64,000 nucleotides of DNA, taken from NCBI GenBank assembly GCA_036824045.1, contig DAITAZ010000012.1, positions 1-64,000 of the forward strand, given 5' to 3'. Both the position numbers and the translations under genes were made by a program. The DNA comes from DAITAZ01 sp036824045 (GTDB lineage: Bacteria > Pseudomonadota > Gammaproteobacteria > Burkholderiales > Rhodocyclaceae). Positions 17,388 to 27,074 of the stretch are shown here, one piece after another. The notes beneath the pieces were generated by a model, which did not search any database, was not told the origin of the DNA, and saw nothing but the letters and a program-made list of their open reading frames with translations. Position 1 is the first letter of the stretch. Each line of letters starts with the position of its first letter.

Positions 17388-18191
17388 TCAGGGCCGCGGC
17401 GGCCGGTAGGCCTGCGGCGCGGGCGGCTTTTTGCGCCCCAGCCAGCGCCACGCCGCCATCACGTAGCCGGAGGCGGCGTAACAGACAAAGAGCCCGAACA
17501 GCACCCCCGGCGGATAGCTTGAGACCAGCACGAAGCCCAGCACCAGGATCAGCAGCGCCACGAAGGGCACGCTGCGGCGCAGATTGATGTCCTTGAAACT
17601 GTTGTAGCGGAAATTGCTGACCATGGTCAGCCCGGCGAACAGGGTGAAGCCGAAGGCCAGCCACCGCACCTCGTCCCCCGAATAGCCCAGATCCAGGAAG
17701 ACCCAGACCAGCCCCGCCACCAGCGCCGCCGCCGCCGGGCTGGGCAAGCCCTGGAAGTAGCGCTTGTCGATCACCTCGATATTGGTATTGAAGCGGGCCA
17801 GCCGCAGCGCCGCGCCGGCGCAATAGACGAACGCCGCGATCCAGCCCCAGCGGCCCAGGCCCCGCATGGCCCACTCATAGGCCACCAGGGCAGGGGCCAC
17901 GCCGAAGGAAACCATGTCGGAGAGGGAATCGTACTCGGCGCCGAAGGCGCTCTGGGTACGGGTCAGACGGGCAACCCGGCCATCCAGGCCGTCCAGCACC
18001 ATGGCGATGAAAATGGCTACCGCTGCCTGCTCGAAATGGCCGTTCATGGCCTGGACGATGGCGTAGAAGCCGGCGAAGAGCGCCGCGGTGGTGAACAGGT
18101 TGGGAAGAATGTAGATGCCGCGCCGCCTCAGCTCCGGGTTGAAGATGGCCTTGCGGGAACGCATTTCCGGCATGAAATACTGCCTCGACAA
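17388..18191 (-). CDS. pssA: CDP-diacylglycerol-serine O-phosphatidyltransferase
   Basis: Makes phosphatidylserine from CDP-diacylglycerol and serine, the step before Psd. The CDP-alcohol phosphatidyltransferase signature is present as DGLDGRVAR, then G and two Asp (GAEYDSLSD). About seven or eight membrane helices follow in 267 aa. In many betaproteobacteria it lies directly after psd; here psd is on the same strand 15.7 kb away (33923-34567), with the formate/selenium segment in between. An internal Met at residue 7 is an alternative start. Confidence 0.93.
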   Translation of the reverse strand: MSRQYFMPEMRSRKAIFNPELRRRGIYILPNLFTTAALFAGFYAIVQAMNGHFEQAAVAIFIAMVLDGLDGRVARLTRTQSAFGAEYDSLSDMVSFGVAPALVAYEWAMRGLGRWGWIAAFVYCAGAALRLARFNTNIEVIDKRYFQGLPSPAAAALVAGLVWVFLDLGYSGDEVRWLAFGFTLFAGLTMVSNFRYNSFKDINLRRSVPFVALLILVLGFVLVSSYPPGVLFGLFVCYAASGYVMAAWRWLGRKKPPAPQAYRPPRP

Positions 18192-18281
18192 AGAATCAGG
18201 GGATGATTGTAGCCCATAGGCAGGGCCCGCCCCGGGTGGAATAAGGGCGTGGACCCTGCGGCGGCGGATCGGCGGGGGGAA

Positions 18282-20237
18282 TCAGAACCGCCGCGCAAGG
18301 CGCACCCGGATGGCTCGCCCATCCTGGGTGTAGGCGTCCCGCAGGGGGGCCCCCGCATCGGGCGCGACCGGGTCGCGGTAGCGACGGTCAAGCAGGTTGT
18401 GCAGGCTCACGGACCAATCCCAGCCGGTGCGGGCATTGTCCGGAGTGAGGGTGAGGTTGACGAGTGTGTAGCCGGGCACGGCGCCGCTGTCGGTGCGGCG
18501 GCGGCTCACCATCTGCGACTCGGCCCCCACCCGCCAGTGCGCCAGCAGGGGCTGGCTGTAATTGAGTTTGCCCAGGAAGCGGGGCAGATTGCTCAAGCCG
18601 CCGCTCTCCACATCCCGTGCCGACTGGATGCTGAGGCTGGCCCGCAGGCGGGCGCCATCGGCCCACATCTGCTCGGCTTCCAGTTCCAGCCCGCGGGCGG
18701 CCACCTGACGCACATTCTGGTACTGCACCAGCCCGGCTTCGCCCACCGGCACCTGGGAGATAAGGCCGCTGCTGCGGGTGGCATAGGCGGATGCGCCCAG
18801 GCGCAGCTCGGGTCCGAAATAGCGCTCCCAGGCCAGTTCCAGACTACGGTTGCGCTCCGCCTGCAGCCCCGGATTGGCCACGCCCTGCCCCGGGAAGGCA
18901 TAGTATTTTTCCCACGGATTGGGCGCGCGGAAGGCGTGCCCATACAGCAGCTTCCACACCGAGCTGTCCGCCGCCCGCCACACGGCAGCGAAGCGGGGAC
19001 TGAGCTGGGTGCGCTCGCCCGAGTACTGGTCCACCCGCGCGCCCGCGGTGAGCAGCAGCGCCTCCGACCACTGGTACTCCTCCTGCAGGTAGGCGCCCAT
19101 GCGGCGACTGGAGCGCCGGTCCCGCAGATGGAGAACACGGGGCTGCTCGTCGAAGACGGTCTGGTTCTGATGCACGTTGTGCTGCACCTCCAGGCCCGCC
19201 ACCAGTTTGTGCCGGGCGTGGAGGTCGGCCACCACCCGGGCCTCCAGACCGTTCCAGCGGGCGTCGCCGTTATCCTGGCTGCGCTGGCTCCCCGCATCCG
19301 ACGCGTAGGACTGGCTGGAGCGGTAGTCATACCGCCCGTGATAGACGCGGAAGCTGAAATTGACGGCGCCGCCGGGCAGGCTGTCGTAACGCAGGTCCAC
19401 GAACTGACTGCGGTCCACCCAGGCGTTGGCCGGGTCGCCCATGACCGCCCCCCAACTGGCCGCACCGTTGCCCTTGGTCCGCTGCACGTAGCCGGCGGCA
19501 AGCGTCATCCCCCCTTGCTGGTGCTTGCCGTAGAAGCGGTCCACATCCTCGTAGTCGCTGCTGCCGGAACGCCCCACTCCCGGGAAATCCAGTGTTTGCC
19601 CCAGGCTGTTGCTGCGGGAGGCGGACAACAGCAGGCCGCTGCCGTTGTCGTGGCGGCGATTGAGACCGGCGTGGAGGCGGCGGAAGCCAAAGCTTCCCGC
19701 CTCGGCCGCCACCTCTGCCCGCGGGCCATCTCCGGGACGGCGCGTGACGACATTGATCACCGCCAGCACCGCGTTGCTGCCATAGACCGACGAGCCGGGG
19801 CCACGAATCACCTCGATCCGCTCCACCCCTTCCAGATCCAGCGGGAAATCGTTGCCGATGAAGCCCTGGTCATAGAGGGCATCGTTGATGCGGTGGCCGT
19901 CCACCGTCACCAGCACCCGGGAGTTGAAGTCGCCGGGCCGGGCGAAACCGCGCACGCCCACGTACTCGTACTGGCGGTCGTAGGTCACGTTGAATCCCCG
20001 CACGCTGCGCAGGGCATCGCCCAGGGTCCGGTAGCCGAAGGTGCGAATGTCTTCGGCGGTGATCACGCTCACGGAGGCGGGCGCATCGGACGCCCGCTGC
20101 TGGAATTTGGAAGCGCCGATCACCTCCACGTTCAGCAACTGCTCCAGCGTCAGCTCGGTCAGGTCCGCGGCACCAGCCCGGGCCATGGCCAGCAGGCACA
20201 GCAACGCCCCCCCCACGCTCCGTCTGCTCCTGCGCAA
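18282..20237 (-). CDS. TonB-dependent outer membrane receptor
   Basis: Outer-membrane beta-barrel for active uptake of a chelate or cofactor. The plug domain begins LTLEQLLNVEV with ASKFQQRASDAP and SVYGSNAVLAVINVVTR; the barrel fills the rest and ends in Phe (LARRF). I chose a TTG start at 20237: it follows an AGGGGAG ribosome site and yields MRRSRRSVGGALLCLLAMARAGA, a good signal peptide. The longer frame from 20450 would put an Arg/Pro-rich tail ahead of the signal. 651 aa. It lies 95 bases after the sensor kinase on the same strand, so it may be cotranscribed. Ligand unknown. Confidence 0.85.
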   Translation of the reverse strand: MRRSRRSVGGALLCLLAMARAGAADLTELTLEQLLNVEVIGASKFQQRASDAPASVSVITAEDIRTFGYRTLGDALRSVRGFNVTYDRQYEYVGVRGFARPGDFNSRVLVTVDGHRINDALYDQGFIGNDFPLDLEGVERIEVIRGPGSSVYGSNAVLAVINVVTRRPGDGPRAEVAAEAGSFGFRRLHAGLNRRHDNGSGLLLSASRSNSLGQTLDFPGVGRSGSSDYEDVDRFYGKHQQGGMTLAAGYVQRTKGNGAASWGAVMGDPANAWVDRSQFVDLRYDSLPGGAVNFSFRVYHGRYDYRSSQSYASDAGSQRSQDNGDARWNGLEARVVADLHARHKLVAGLEVQHNVHQNQTVFDEQPRVLHLRDRRSSRRMGAYLQEEYQWSEALLLTAGARVDQYSGERTQLSPRFAAVWRAADSSVWKLLYGHAFRAPNPWEKYYAFPGQGVANPGLQAERNRSLELAWERYFGPELRLGASAYATRSSGLISQVPVGEAGLVQYQNVRQVAARGLELEAEQMWADGARLRASLSIQSARDVESGGLSNLPRFLGKLNYSQPLLAHWRVGAESQMVSRRRTDSGAVPGYTLVNLTLTPDNARTGWDWSVSLHNLLDRRYRDPVAPDAGAPLRDAYTQDGRAIRVRLARRF

Positions 20238-20332
20238 AGCCGCTCCCCTGTCCCGCGCCGAAGGCGCCTCGGGGCAATTAACGGTCGGGCACCATGGGAC
20301 TTTACGGCAGGGGCGGCACCGAAAACGGGAGG

Positions 20333-22384
20333 TCAGCCTCCCGCCAGGGGCTCTTCCCGCAACCACACGCGGAAGGTGGTGCCCTGCCCGGGCGCGCTTT
20401 CGGCGGTAATGCGGCCACCGTAACGCTCGACGATGCTCTGGCTCACCCACAACCCCAGACCGGTACCGCCCGGCTTGTCGACGGTGAAGAAGGGGCGGAA
20501 CAGCTTCTCCAGGTGCTCGGGGGCGATGCCGGGCCCGGTGTCGGACACCGCGATGCGCACGCCGATAGGCATGTCTGCTTCGTCCCAGTTGTCCAGCACC
20601 AGGCGCAAGGTGCCGCCCTCGGGCATGGCCTGGATGGCGTTGACCAGCAGGTTGATGAGCACCTGCTGCAGTTCGCTACGGTTGCAGGTCACCTGGCGGA
20701 GCGATTCGAACTGCTGCTCCACGGCCACATGTCCCCGCCGCAGCAGATGCCCCACCAGCAGCAGGCTGTCCTGCATCAGCACCCGTGGCGCCACCGGCTC
20801 CACGTAGCCCACGTACTCGGTGGGCCGGGCGAACTGCAGCAGCTTGGCCACGATCAGCCGGATGCGGTGCACTTGCTCCTGAATGAGGCGGATTTCCCCC
20901 TCCACCGGCGCGCAGCGCTCCGGGCCGAGCAGTTCCCGGATGAGTTCCACATTGCCCTGGATCACCGCCACCGGGTTATTCACCTCGTGGGCCACCCCGG
21001 CCGTGAGCTGACCGATGGCGGCGAGCTTTTCCTGCACCACCAGCTGGTTCTGCGCCGCCCGCAACTGGGTGACGGCAGCGGAGAGTTCCGCCGTGCGCCG
21101 GGCCACCTCCTGGTCCAGGGATTCGCCCCACTGCTGCAGGGCTTCGGCCTGCCGCTGCAAACGGTCGAGCAAGCGGTCGAAATGGCCGGCAAGCTGGCCC
21201 AGCTCGTCCCCCGTATCCATCTCGCCGACGCGGGCGGTGACCTGCCCTGCCTCGATCGCGCTCATGGTCTGGTGCATGCGCTCGATGGGGCGGAACACCT
21301 TGCGCGCCAGCAACACCGACACGACCGCCGACCCGGCCATGGCCAGCGCGAACAGGCCGATGATCAGCGCCAGCGCCCCCCGCTTGGCCACCGCCAGCGG
21401 CGCCTCCAGAAAGCCCACGTAGAGCATGCCCACCCGCATGCCACGGCTGTCGGTGATGGGCCGGTAGGCGGAGACGTACCAGTCATTGACCACAAAGGCC
21501 CGGTCCAGCCAGGTGGTACCGCGGGTGAGCACCGCATCCCGCACCTGGGTGGAAACACGGGTGCCAATGGCCCGCTCCCCCTCGAACAGGCGCACGTTGG
21601 TGGCGATGCGCACGTCCCCGAGGAAGAGGGTAGCCGTACCGTGGCTGCCCCGGGGCAGGGCATCTTCGGGGTAGACCACGTCGTTGAGGCGGTCCACGAA
21701 GTCCAGATTCTTGTTGAGCAGCACGCCGCCGGCCAGCACGCCCAGCAGGCGCCCTTCGGTACTGAGCACCGGCGCGGCGGCTCGGATCACCAGGCCGCGG
21801 GTTTCCGCCTGGCGATCATCCGGCGATGCCCCGACAGTGGCGAGGATGGGGGTGTGGGCCTGGGCGGCCAGCCGCGGGTCGAGCCGCGCCAGCAACTCCG
21901 CCGACAACACCTCCACCTCCTGCCCCGGGCGCTCTGCCAGCGCCTGCCGCACCACCGGCCACTCCGCCAACCCTTGCCCCTTGAGCCCCGCCTCCCCCCC
22001 CAGGGCCACCCGCCCCCGGGTGTCCAGCAGCAGCAGGAAGTCCAGCCGGTTGGCCTGGCGGGCCTCCCGCAGCAGATCGTCAAGCAGGCTCCGCTCCTGG
22101 GTCAGGGCCCGGATCAGCCGCCCGGAGCCGGCCACCGCCGCCACCCCCCGGCCGATCCCCTCCTCCACCCGGCCAAAGTACTCGTGGGCCACGGCCAGAT
22201 CGCTGCGCACCTTGGTCACCAGCAGGCGGTCGAAATACTGGCTGCCCCAGGTGGCGACCATGGCTACCAGCAGCGGCAGCACGATCGCCAGGGGCGCAAG
22301 CGCCAGCCCCAGCAGGCGGAAGCGGATCGAGTGCGCGGCCGCCACCAGGCGCTGCCGCCAGTTCCTCAGCGCGGGCGGGCCCAA
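20333..22384 (-). CDS. Membrane sensor histidine kinase with periplasmic cache-type domain
   Basis: Predicted signal receptor for the adjacent sigma54-dependent regulator. TM1 (about residues 21-46) and TM2 (about 335-360) enclose a periplasmic region of about 290 residues that looks like a double-Cache sensor (VLSTEGRLLGVLAGG, followed by ATNVRLFEGERAIGTRVS). A HAMP linker, the H-box VAHEVNNPV (His near 467), the N-box NLLVNAIQAM, and G-boxes DTGPGI and GGTGLGL follow. The frame begins with a TTG immediately after the regulator stop (TAGTTG), implying coupling; a GTG about 13 codons in is an alternative start. The ligand may be formate or a related acid, by context only. Confidence 0.9.
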   Translation of the reverse strand: MGPPALRNWRQRLVAAAHSIRFRLLGLALAPLAIVLPLLVAMVATWGSQYFDRLLVTKVRSDLAVAHEYFGRVEEGIGRGVAAVAGSGRLIRALTQERSLLDDLLREARQANRLDFLLLLDTRGRVALGGEAGLKGQGLAEWPVVRQALAERPGQEVEVLSAELLARLDPRLAAQAHTPILATVGASPDDRQAETRGLVIRAAAPVLSTEGRLLGVLAGGVLLNKNLDFVDRLNDVVYPEDALPRGSHGTATLFLGDVRIATNVRLFEGERAIGTRVSTQVRDAVLTRGTTWLDRAFVVNDWYVSAYRPITDSRGMRVGMLYVGFLEAPLAVAKRGALALIIGLFALAMAGSAVVSVLLARKVFRPIERMHQTMSAIEAGQVTARVGEMDTGDELGQLAGHFDRLLDRLQRQAEALQQWGESLDQEVARRTAELSAAVTQLRAAQNQLVVQEKLAAIGQLTAGVAHEVNNPVAVIQGNVELIRELLGPERCAPVEGEIRLIQEQVHRIRLIVAKLLQFARPTEYVGYVEPVAPRVLMQDSLLLVGHLLRRGHVAVEQQFESLRQVTCNRSELQQVLINLLVNAIQAMPEGGTLRLVLDNWDEADMPIGVRIAVSDTGPGIAPEHLEKLFRPFFTVDKPGGTGLGLWVSQSIVERYGGRITAESAPGQGTTFRVWLREEPLAGG

Positions 22385-23746
22385 CTACACGCCCCACGCA
22401 TAGCACTTGCGCTCCAGCGTCTTGCGCGAGAGGCCAAGCCGGCGGGCGGCCTCGGACTTGTTGCCGCCGCAGGCCGCCAGCACCGACAGGATATGGCGCT
22501 TTTCCACCGCCTCCAGGGTCTCATCCACTTCCGTGGCCGGCCCGCCGGCCACCGTCGGCTCCGGCTTCACGTCGAAGTAGCCGAGGATCAGGGAGCGCTC
22601 CACCAGGTTGCGCAGCTCCCGCACATTGCCCGGCCAGTCCATGCCCTGCAGGCGGCGCAGGGTGGGCAGGTCGGGCACGATGCGGGGCAGGCCGAGCTGA
22701 CCCGAAATCTGGGCCACGAAATGGTCCACCAGCGCGGGGATGTCCTCCGGCCGCTCGCGCAGCGGCGGCAGTTGCAGCTCCAGCACCTGCAGCCGGTAAT
22801 ACAGATCGCGCCGGAAACGTCCGGCCTCGGCCTCACCCGACAAATCCCGGTTGGAGGCGGCCACCACCCGCACATCCACGGGCATTTCCTGCTCCGAGCC
22901 CACAGGGCGGATGCGCCGCTCCTCCAGCACCCTCAGCAGCTTGGCCTGGGCCGCCAAGGGCAGCTCGGAAATCTCGTCCAGGAACAGCGTACCGCCCCGG
23001 GCGTAGTAGAACAGGCCCTCGCGGCTGGCGGTGGCGCCGGTGTAGGCCCCCCGCACATGGCCGAAGAGCTCTGACTCGATCAGCTCGGCGGCGATGGCGG
23101 CGCAATTGACCGGCACGAAAGGCCCCTGTGCCCGCGGGCTCATGCTGTGCAAGGCCCGCGCCGCCACCTCCTTGCCGGTGCCGGATTCGCCCAGCAGCAA
23201 GACCGTGGCGGGGGTGGGTGCGATGCGCTTGAGCCGCTCGCACAGGGCGTTGATGGACGCCGAGCGGCCGACAATGCCTTCCACCTGGCCGGCGCGCACC
23301 GCCAGTTCCCGCCGCAGCACATAGTTTTCGCGCATCAGGCGGGCACGCTCGAAGCAGCGTTGGGCGGCATTGAGCATCTGCGCCAGGGAGAAGGGCTTGA
23401 GCAGGAAATCCGCTGCCCCCGCCCGCAAGGCGTTGATGGCGGTATCCAGGTCGGCGTAGGCAGTCATCAACACCACGTCTCCCGCGAAACCCGCCTCCCG
23501 CAACTGGTGCAGCCACTGGATGCCGGAGCGCCCGGGCAAGGCGATGTCGAGGATGATCAGGTCGTACAGCCGCCGCCGGGTGAGCGGCTCGGCCTCGTCC
23601 ACGCTGCCGGCGGTGTCCACCACGTGGCAGCGCTCGGCCAACGCCCGCCGGATGAAATTGACCATGCCCGGCTCGTCGTCCACCACCAGCACCGAGTACT
23701 CGCGCCAAGGCGCGAACGCCTGCGCCGGGCTGAGCCCAGTCTCCAT
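22385..23746 (-). CDS. Sigma54-dependent NtrC-family response regulator
   Basis: Transcription activator: receiver domain (about residues 15-130, phospho-acceptor Asp near 66 in LIILDIALPG), AAA+ domain with Walker A GESGTGKE and the sigma54 contact loop as GAYTGA (usual GAFTGA), and a Fis-type HTH (NKSEAARRLGLSRKTLERK). The ATG at 23746 has an AAGGACGGG ribosome site; a longer frame from 23806 is less likely. It is encoded divergently from fdnG, with two 15-bp palindromes and a sigma54-like promoter in between, so fdn is its likely target. 453 aa. Confidence 0.93.
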   Translation of the reverse strand: METGLSPAQAFAPWREYSVLVVDDEPGMVNFIRRALAERCHVVDTAGSVDEAEPLTRRRLYDLIILDIALPGRSGIQWLHQLREAGFAGDVVLMTAYADLDTAINALRAGAADFLLKPFSLAQMLNAAQRCFERARLMRENYVLRRELAVRAGQVEGIVGRSASINALCERLKRIAPTPATVLLLGESGTGKEVAARALHSMSPRAQGPFVPVNCAAIAAELIESELFGHVRGAYTGATASREGLFYYARGGTLFLDEISELPLAAQAKLLRVLEERRIRPVGSEQEMPVDVRVVAASNRDLSGEAEAGRFRRDLYYRLQVLELQLPPLRERPEDIPALVDHFVAQISGQLGLPRIVPDLPTLRRLQGMDWPGNVRELRNLVERSLILGYFDVKPEPTVAGGPATEVDETLEAVEKRHILSVLAACGGNKSEAARRLGLSRKTLERKCYAWGV

Positions 23747-23822
23747 TTCCCGTCCTTGTCGTTGCGGTTTCCGACCGATGATCGCAAGAGGGTGAACGCG
23801 ATGCAACTTCGCCGGGCGGGGC

Positions 23823-23837
23823 GGGACAAAATGTCTC
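23823..23837. promoter_or_regulatory. Distal activator site upstream of fdnG
   Basis: GGGACAAAATGTCTC is an imperfect dyad (GGGACA-N3-TGTCTC). An exact inverted copy lies at 23855-23869, centre to centre 32 bp (about three helical turns). Its position about 96 bp upstream of the -24 element fits an enhancer for the divergent NtrC-type regulator. Confidence 0.6.
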
Positions 23838-23854
23838 GCGCCCCGGGCCGGAGT

Positions 23855-23869
23855 GAGACATTTTGTCCC
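23855..23869. promoter_or_regulatory. Proximal activator site upstream of fdnG
   Basis: GAGACATTTTGTCCC is the exact reverse complement of the site at 23823-23837. Its centre is about 64 bp upstream of the -24 element. The two copies together could also pair as a 15-bp stem, but there is no U run to suggest a terminator. Confidence 0.6.
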
Positions 23870-23924
23870 ATCCGGACCCCGCCCACAGCCATAAACCTCT
23901 TTGTTTCAATCCCTTGCGGGCTCC

Positions 23925-23940
23925 GGGCACGGAAGCTGCA
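23925..23940 (+). promoter_or_regulatory. Sigma54-like (-24/-12) promoter for fdnG
   Basis: GGGCACGGAAGCTGCA keeps the invariant GG (23926-23927) and GC (23938-23939) at the correct 12-base register and differs from TGGCACG-N4-TTGC at two positions. Transcription should begin near 23951, about 40 bases before the fdnG ATG. The core GGCACGGAA is shared with the hybO promoter. Confidence 0.6.
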
Positions 23941-23991
23941 AAGGTAACAGGTTGGGAGACATCCATCCCGGACAAAGAGGAAAACACCACC

Positions 23992-26900
23992 ATGAACGTG
24001 ACACGGCGACAGTTCTTCAAGGTCTGCGCCGCCAGTCTCGGGGGCTCGTCCATCACCATGATGGGCTTTTCGCCGACCGAGGCCCTGGCGGAGGTACGCA
24101 CCTTCAAGCTGGCCCGCGCCACCGAGACGCGCAACATCTGCCCGTACTGCTCGGTGTCCTGCGGCGTGCTGATCTACTCCACCGGCGACAAATCCAAGAA
24201 TGCCCACTCGGAGATCATCCATATCGAGGGCGACCCGGACAACCCGGTCAACCGGGGCACGCTCTGCCCCAAGGGTGCCGGCCTCAAGGACATGATCCAC
24301 AGCGCCAACCGCCTGAAATGGCCGGAAGTGCGCGAGGCGGGCAGCAACGAATGGAAGAAGGTCTCCTGGAACGAGGCCTTCGACCGCATTGCCAAGCACA
24401 TGAAAGCGGACCGCGACGCCAACTTCGTGGCCCAGAACAAGGACGGCGTGACCGTCAATCGCTGGAGCAGCACCGGATTCCTGGCCTCGTCGGCGGCCAG
24501 CAACGAGGCCGGCTACCTGACCGTGAAGACCCTTCGCGCGTTGGGCATGACCTCGATCGACACCCAGGCACGCATCTGACACGCCCCCACGGTGGCCAGT
24601 CTGGCTCCGAGTTTCGGGCGTGGCGCGATGACCAACCATTGGGTGGACATCAAGAACGCTGATCTGATCTTCGTCATGGGTGGCAACCCGGCCGAAGCGC
24701 ACCCCTGCGGCTTCAAGTGGGTCATCGAGGCCAAGAAGAACCGCAAGGCCAAGCTCGTGGTCGTGGACCCGCGCTTCAATCGCACTGCCGCAGTGGCGGA
24801 CTACTACGCACCGGTGCGCGCCGGTTCCGACATCGCCTTCCTGGGCGGGGTGATCAACTACCTGCTGAGCCAGGACAAGATCCACCACGACTACGTCAAG
24901 GCCTACACCAACGCGTCCTTCCTGATCCACGAGGACTACAAGTTCGAGGACGGGATCTTCTCCGGCTACAACGAGGAAAAGCGCAGCTACGGCAAGGACA
25001 CCTGGAAGTACCAGATGGACGGCGAGTTCGCCCGGGTGGACGACACCCTGCAACACCCCCGCTCCGTGTTCCAGTTGCTCAAGGCCCACTACGCCCGCTA
25101 CACGCCGGAAGTGGTGGCCCAGGTATGCGGCACGCCCAAGGACGCCTTCCTCAAGGTGTGCGAATACATTGCCGACACCGCCGCCCCCAACCGGACGATG
25201 ACCAACCTGTACGCGCTGGGCTGGACCGAGCACTCCGTCGGCTCCCAGAACATCCGCTGCATGGCCATCATCCAGCTCCTGCTGGGCAACATGGGCATGG
25301 CCGGCGGCGGCATCAACGCGCTGCGCGGCCACGCCAACGTCCAGGGCATCACCGACTTCGCCCTCTACGCCCAGAACCTGCCGGGCTATGTGGGCGCACC
25401 GCTGGAATCGGACAAGGACCGCGCCACCTATCTGGACAAGCGCACCCCCAAGGCCCTGCGCCCCGGCCAGATGAACTTCGGCCAGAACCTGCCCAAGTGG
25501 TTTACCAGCCTGTGCAAGGCCTGGTGGGGCGATGCGGCGAACAAGGACAACGACTTCGCCTACGACTACCTGCCCAAGCTGGCCGGAGCGTCGGACGTGC
25601 TGTCCATCTTCGAGCAGATGTACCAGGGCAAGATCACCGGCTTCTTCTGCCAGGGCTTCAACCCGCTGGCCTCCGTGGCCCACAAGAAGAAGGTGGGCGA
25701 TGCGCTGGCCAAGCTCAAGTACATGGTGGTGATGGACCCCCTGGCCACGGACACGTCCGAGTTCTGGAAGCCCCACGGCGAGTTCAACGAGGTGGATCCG
25801 GCCAAGATCCAGACCGAGGTCTTCCGCCTGCCCACCACCCTGTTTGCGGAGACGGCGGGCACCTTCACCAATTCCGGGCGGGTGATCCAGTGGCGCTGGA
25901 AATCGGCGGAAGGTCCGGGTGAGGCCAAGGACGACACCGAGATCATGGCCACGCTCTTCCTCAAGCTGAAGGAGATGTACGCCAAGGACGGCGGCGCCTT
26001 TGCCGACCCCATCCTGAAGCTCACCTGGGCCTATGCCCAGCCGGCCAAGCCTTCCCCCGAAGAACTGCTGCGGGAGGTCAACGGCAAGGCACTGGCCGAC
26101 GTGCTCGACCCCAAGGACCCCACCAAGGTCCTGGTCAAGGCCGGGGACCAACTGGGCAGCTTCGCGCAACTGCGGGACGACGGCTCCACCACCTGCGGCA
26201 ACTGGATCTACTGCGGCGTGTGGTCCCAGGCGGGCAACAACTCGGCCCGCCGGGACAATGCCGATCCCTCCGGTCTGGGCCAGACGCTCAACTGGGGTTT
26301 TGCTTGGCCGGTCAACCGCCGCATCCTCTACAACCGCGCCTCGGCCGACCTGGCGGGCAAACCTTGGGACGCCAAGCGGACGGTGCTGAAATGGGCGGGC
26401 GACAAGTGGACCGGCAACGACGTGCCCGACATGCGCCCGGATGCCAAGCCGGAAGAGAACGTGATGCCCTTCATCATGAACCCGGAAGGCGTGGGCCGCC
26501 TGTTCAGCCGCGAACTGATGGCGGAAGGCCCCTTCCCCGAGCATTACGAACCCTTCGAAACGCCACTGGACGCCAACCCCCTGCACCCGAAGAACCCCAA
26601 GGCCACCAGCAATCCGGCCGCGCGGGTGTACAAGGGCGACATGGAGGCCTTTGGCAAGGCCAAGGATTTCCCGTACGTGGCGACCACCTACCGCCTGACC
26701 GAGCATTTCCACTACTGGACCAAGCAAAGCAAGATCAACGCGATCATGCAGCCGGAACAGTTCGTGGAGATTGGTGAGGAACTGGCCAAGGAGAAGGGCA
26801 TCCGGGCCGGCGACCGGGTCAAGGTGCGCTCCAACCGCGGGTTCATCCGGGCCGTGGCGGTGGTGACCAAGCGCATCAAGACACTGGAGGTGGACGGCAA

Positions 26901-27054
26901 GAAGGTGCACACCGTGGGGATTCCCATCCACTACGGGTTCAAGGGTGCGACGAAGCCCGGCTTCATCACCAACACCCTGACCCCCTTCGTGGGCGACGCC
27001 AACACCCAGACGCCGGAGTACAAGGCGTTCCTGGTCACCATTGAGAAAGCCTAG
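23992..27054 (+). CDS. fdnG: Formate dehydrogenase-N alpha subunit, selenoprotein (in-frame UGA = selenocysteine 196)
   Basis: Catalytic subunit of a periplasmic, membrane-bound formate dehydrogenase that oxidises formate to CO2 at a Mo-bis-MGD centre. It has a Tat signal VTRRQFFK (RR at 5-6) and a [4Fe-4S] motif CPYCSVSC near residue 46. The TGA at 24577-24579 lies in QARI-U-HAPTVASLA, the active-site context in which E. coli FdnG carries Sec196; here it is also codon 196. A SECIS-like hairpin follows. Reading through gives 1020 residues, matching the family (about 1015), with conservation to the end (GDANTQTPEYKAFLV). It heads the fdnGHI-fdhE-selAB-selC block. Confidence 0.97.
24577..24621 (+). 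promoter_or_regulatory. SECIS element for selenocysteine insertion in fdnG
   Basis: Immediately after the UGA an outer stem (ACGCCC 24581-24586 with GGGCGT 24616-24621) supports an apical hairpin: 24591-24598 pairs with 24602-24608, leaving a bulged U at 24593 and a GUC loop (24599-24601). The GG-U-stem-GUC(U)-stem-CC plan matches the E. coli fdhF hairpin bound by SelB. Confidence 0.8.
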
Positions 27055-27074
27055 GGCGGAAGGGAGACTCTGCG

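Noticed and set aside
23823..23869. The inverted repeat as a transcription terminator
   Set aside because: No U run follows on either strand, the loop is 17 bases, each arm is itself a dyad, and it sits upstream of a sigma54-like promoter, all favouring paired protein-binding sites.
24577..24579. TGA in fdnG as a nonsense mutation or pseudogene break
   Set aside because: It lies exactly at the selenocysteine codon of FdnG, is followed by a SECIS-like hairpin, and selA, selB and tRNA-Sec are encoded downstream.
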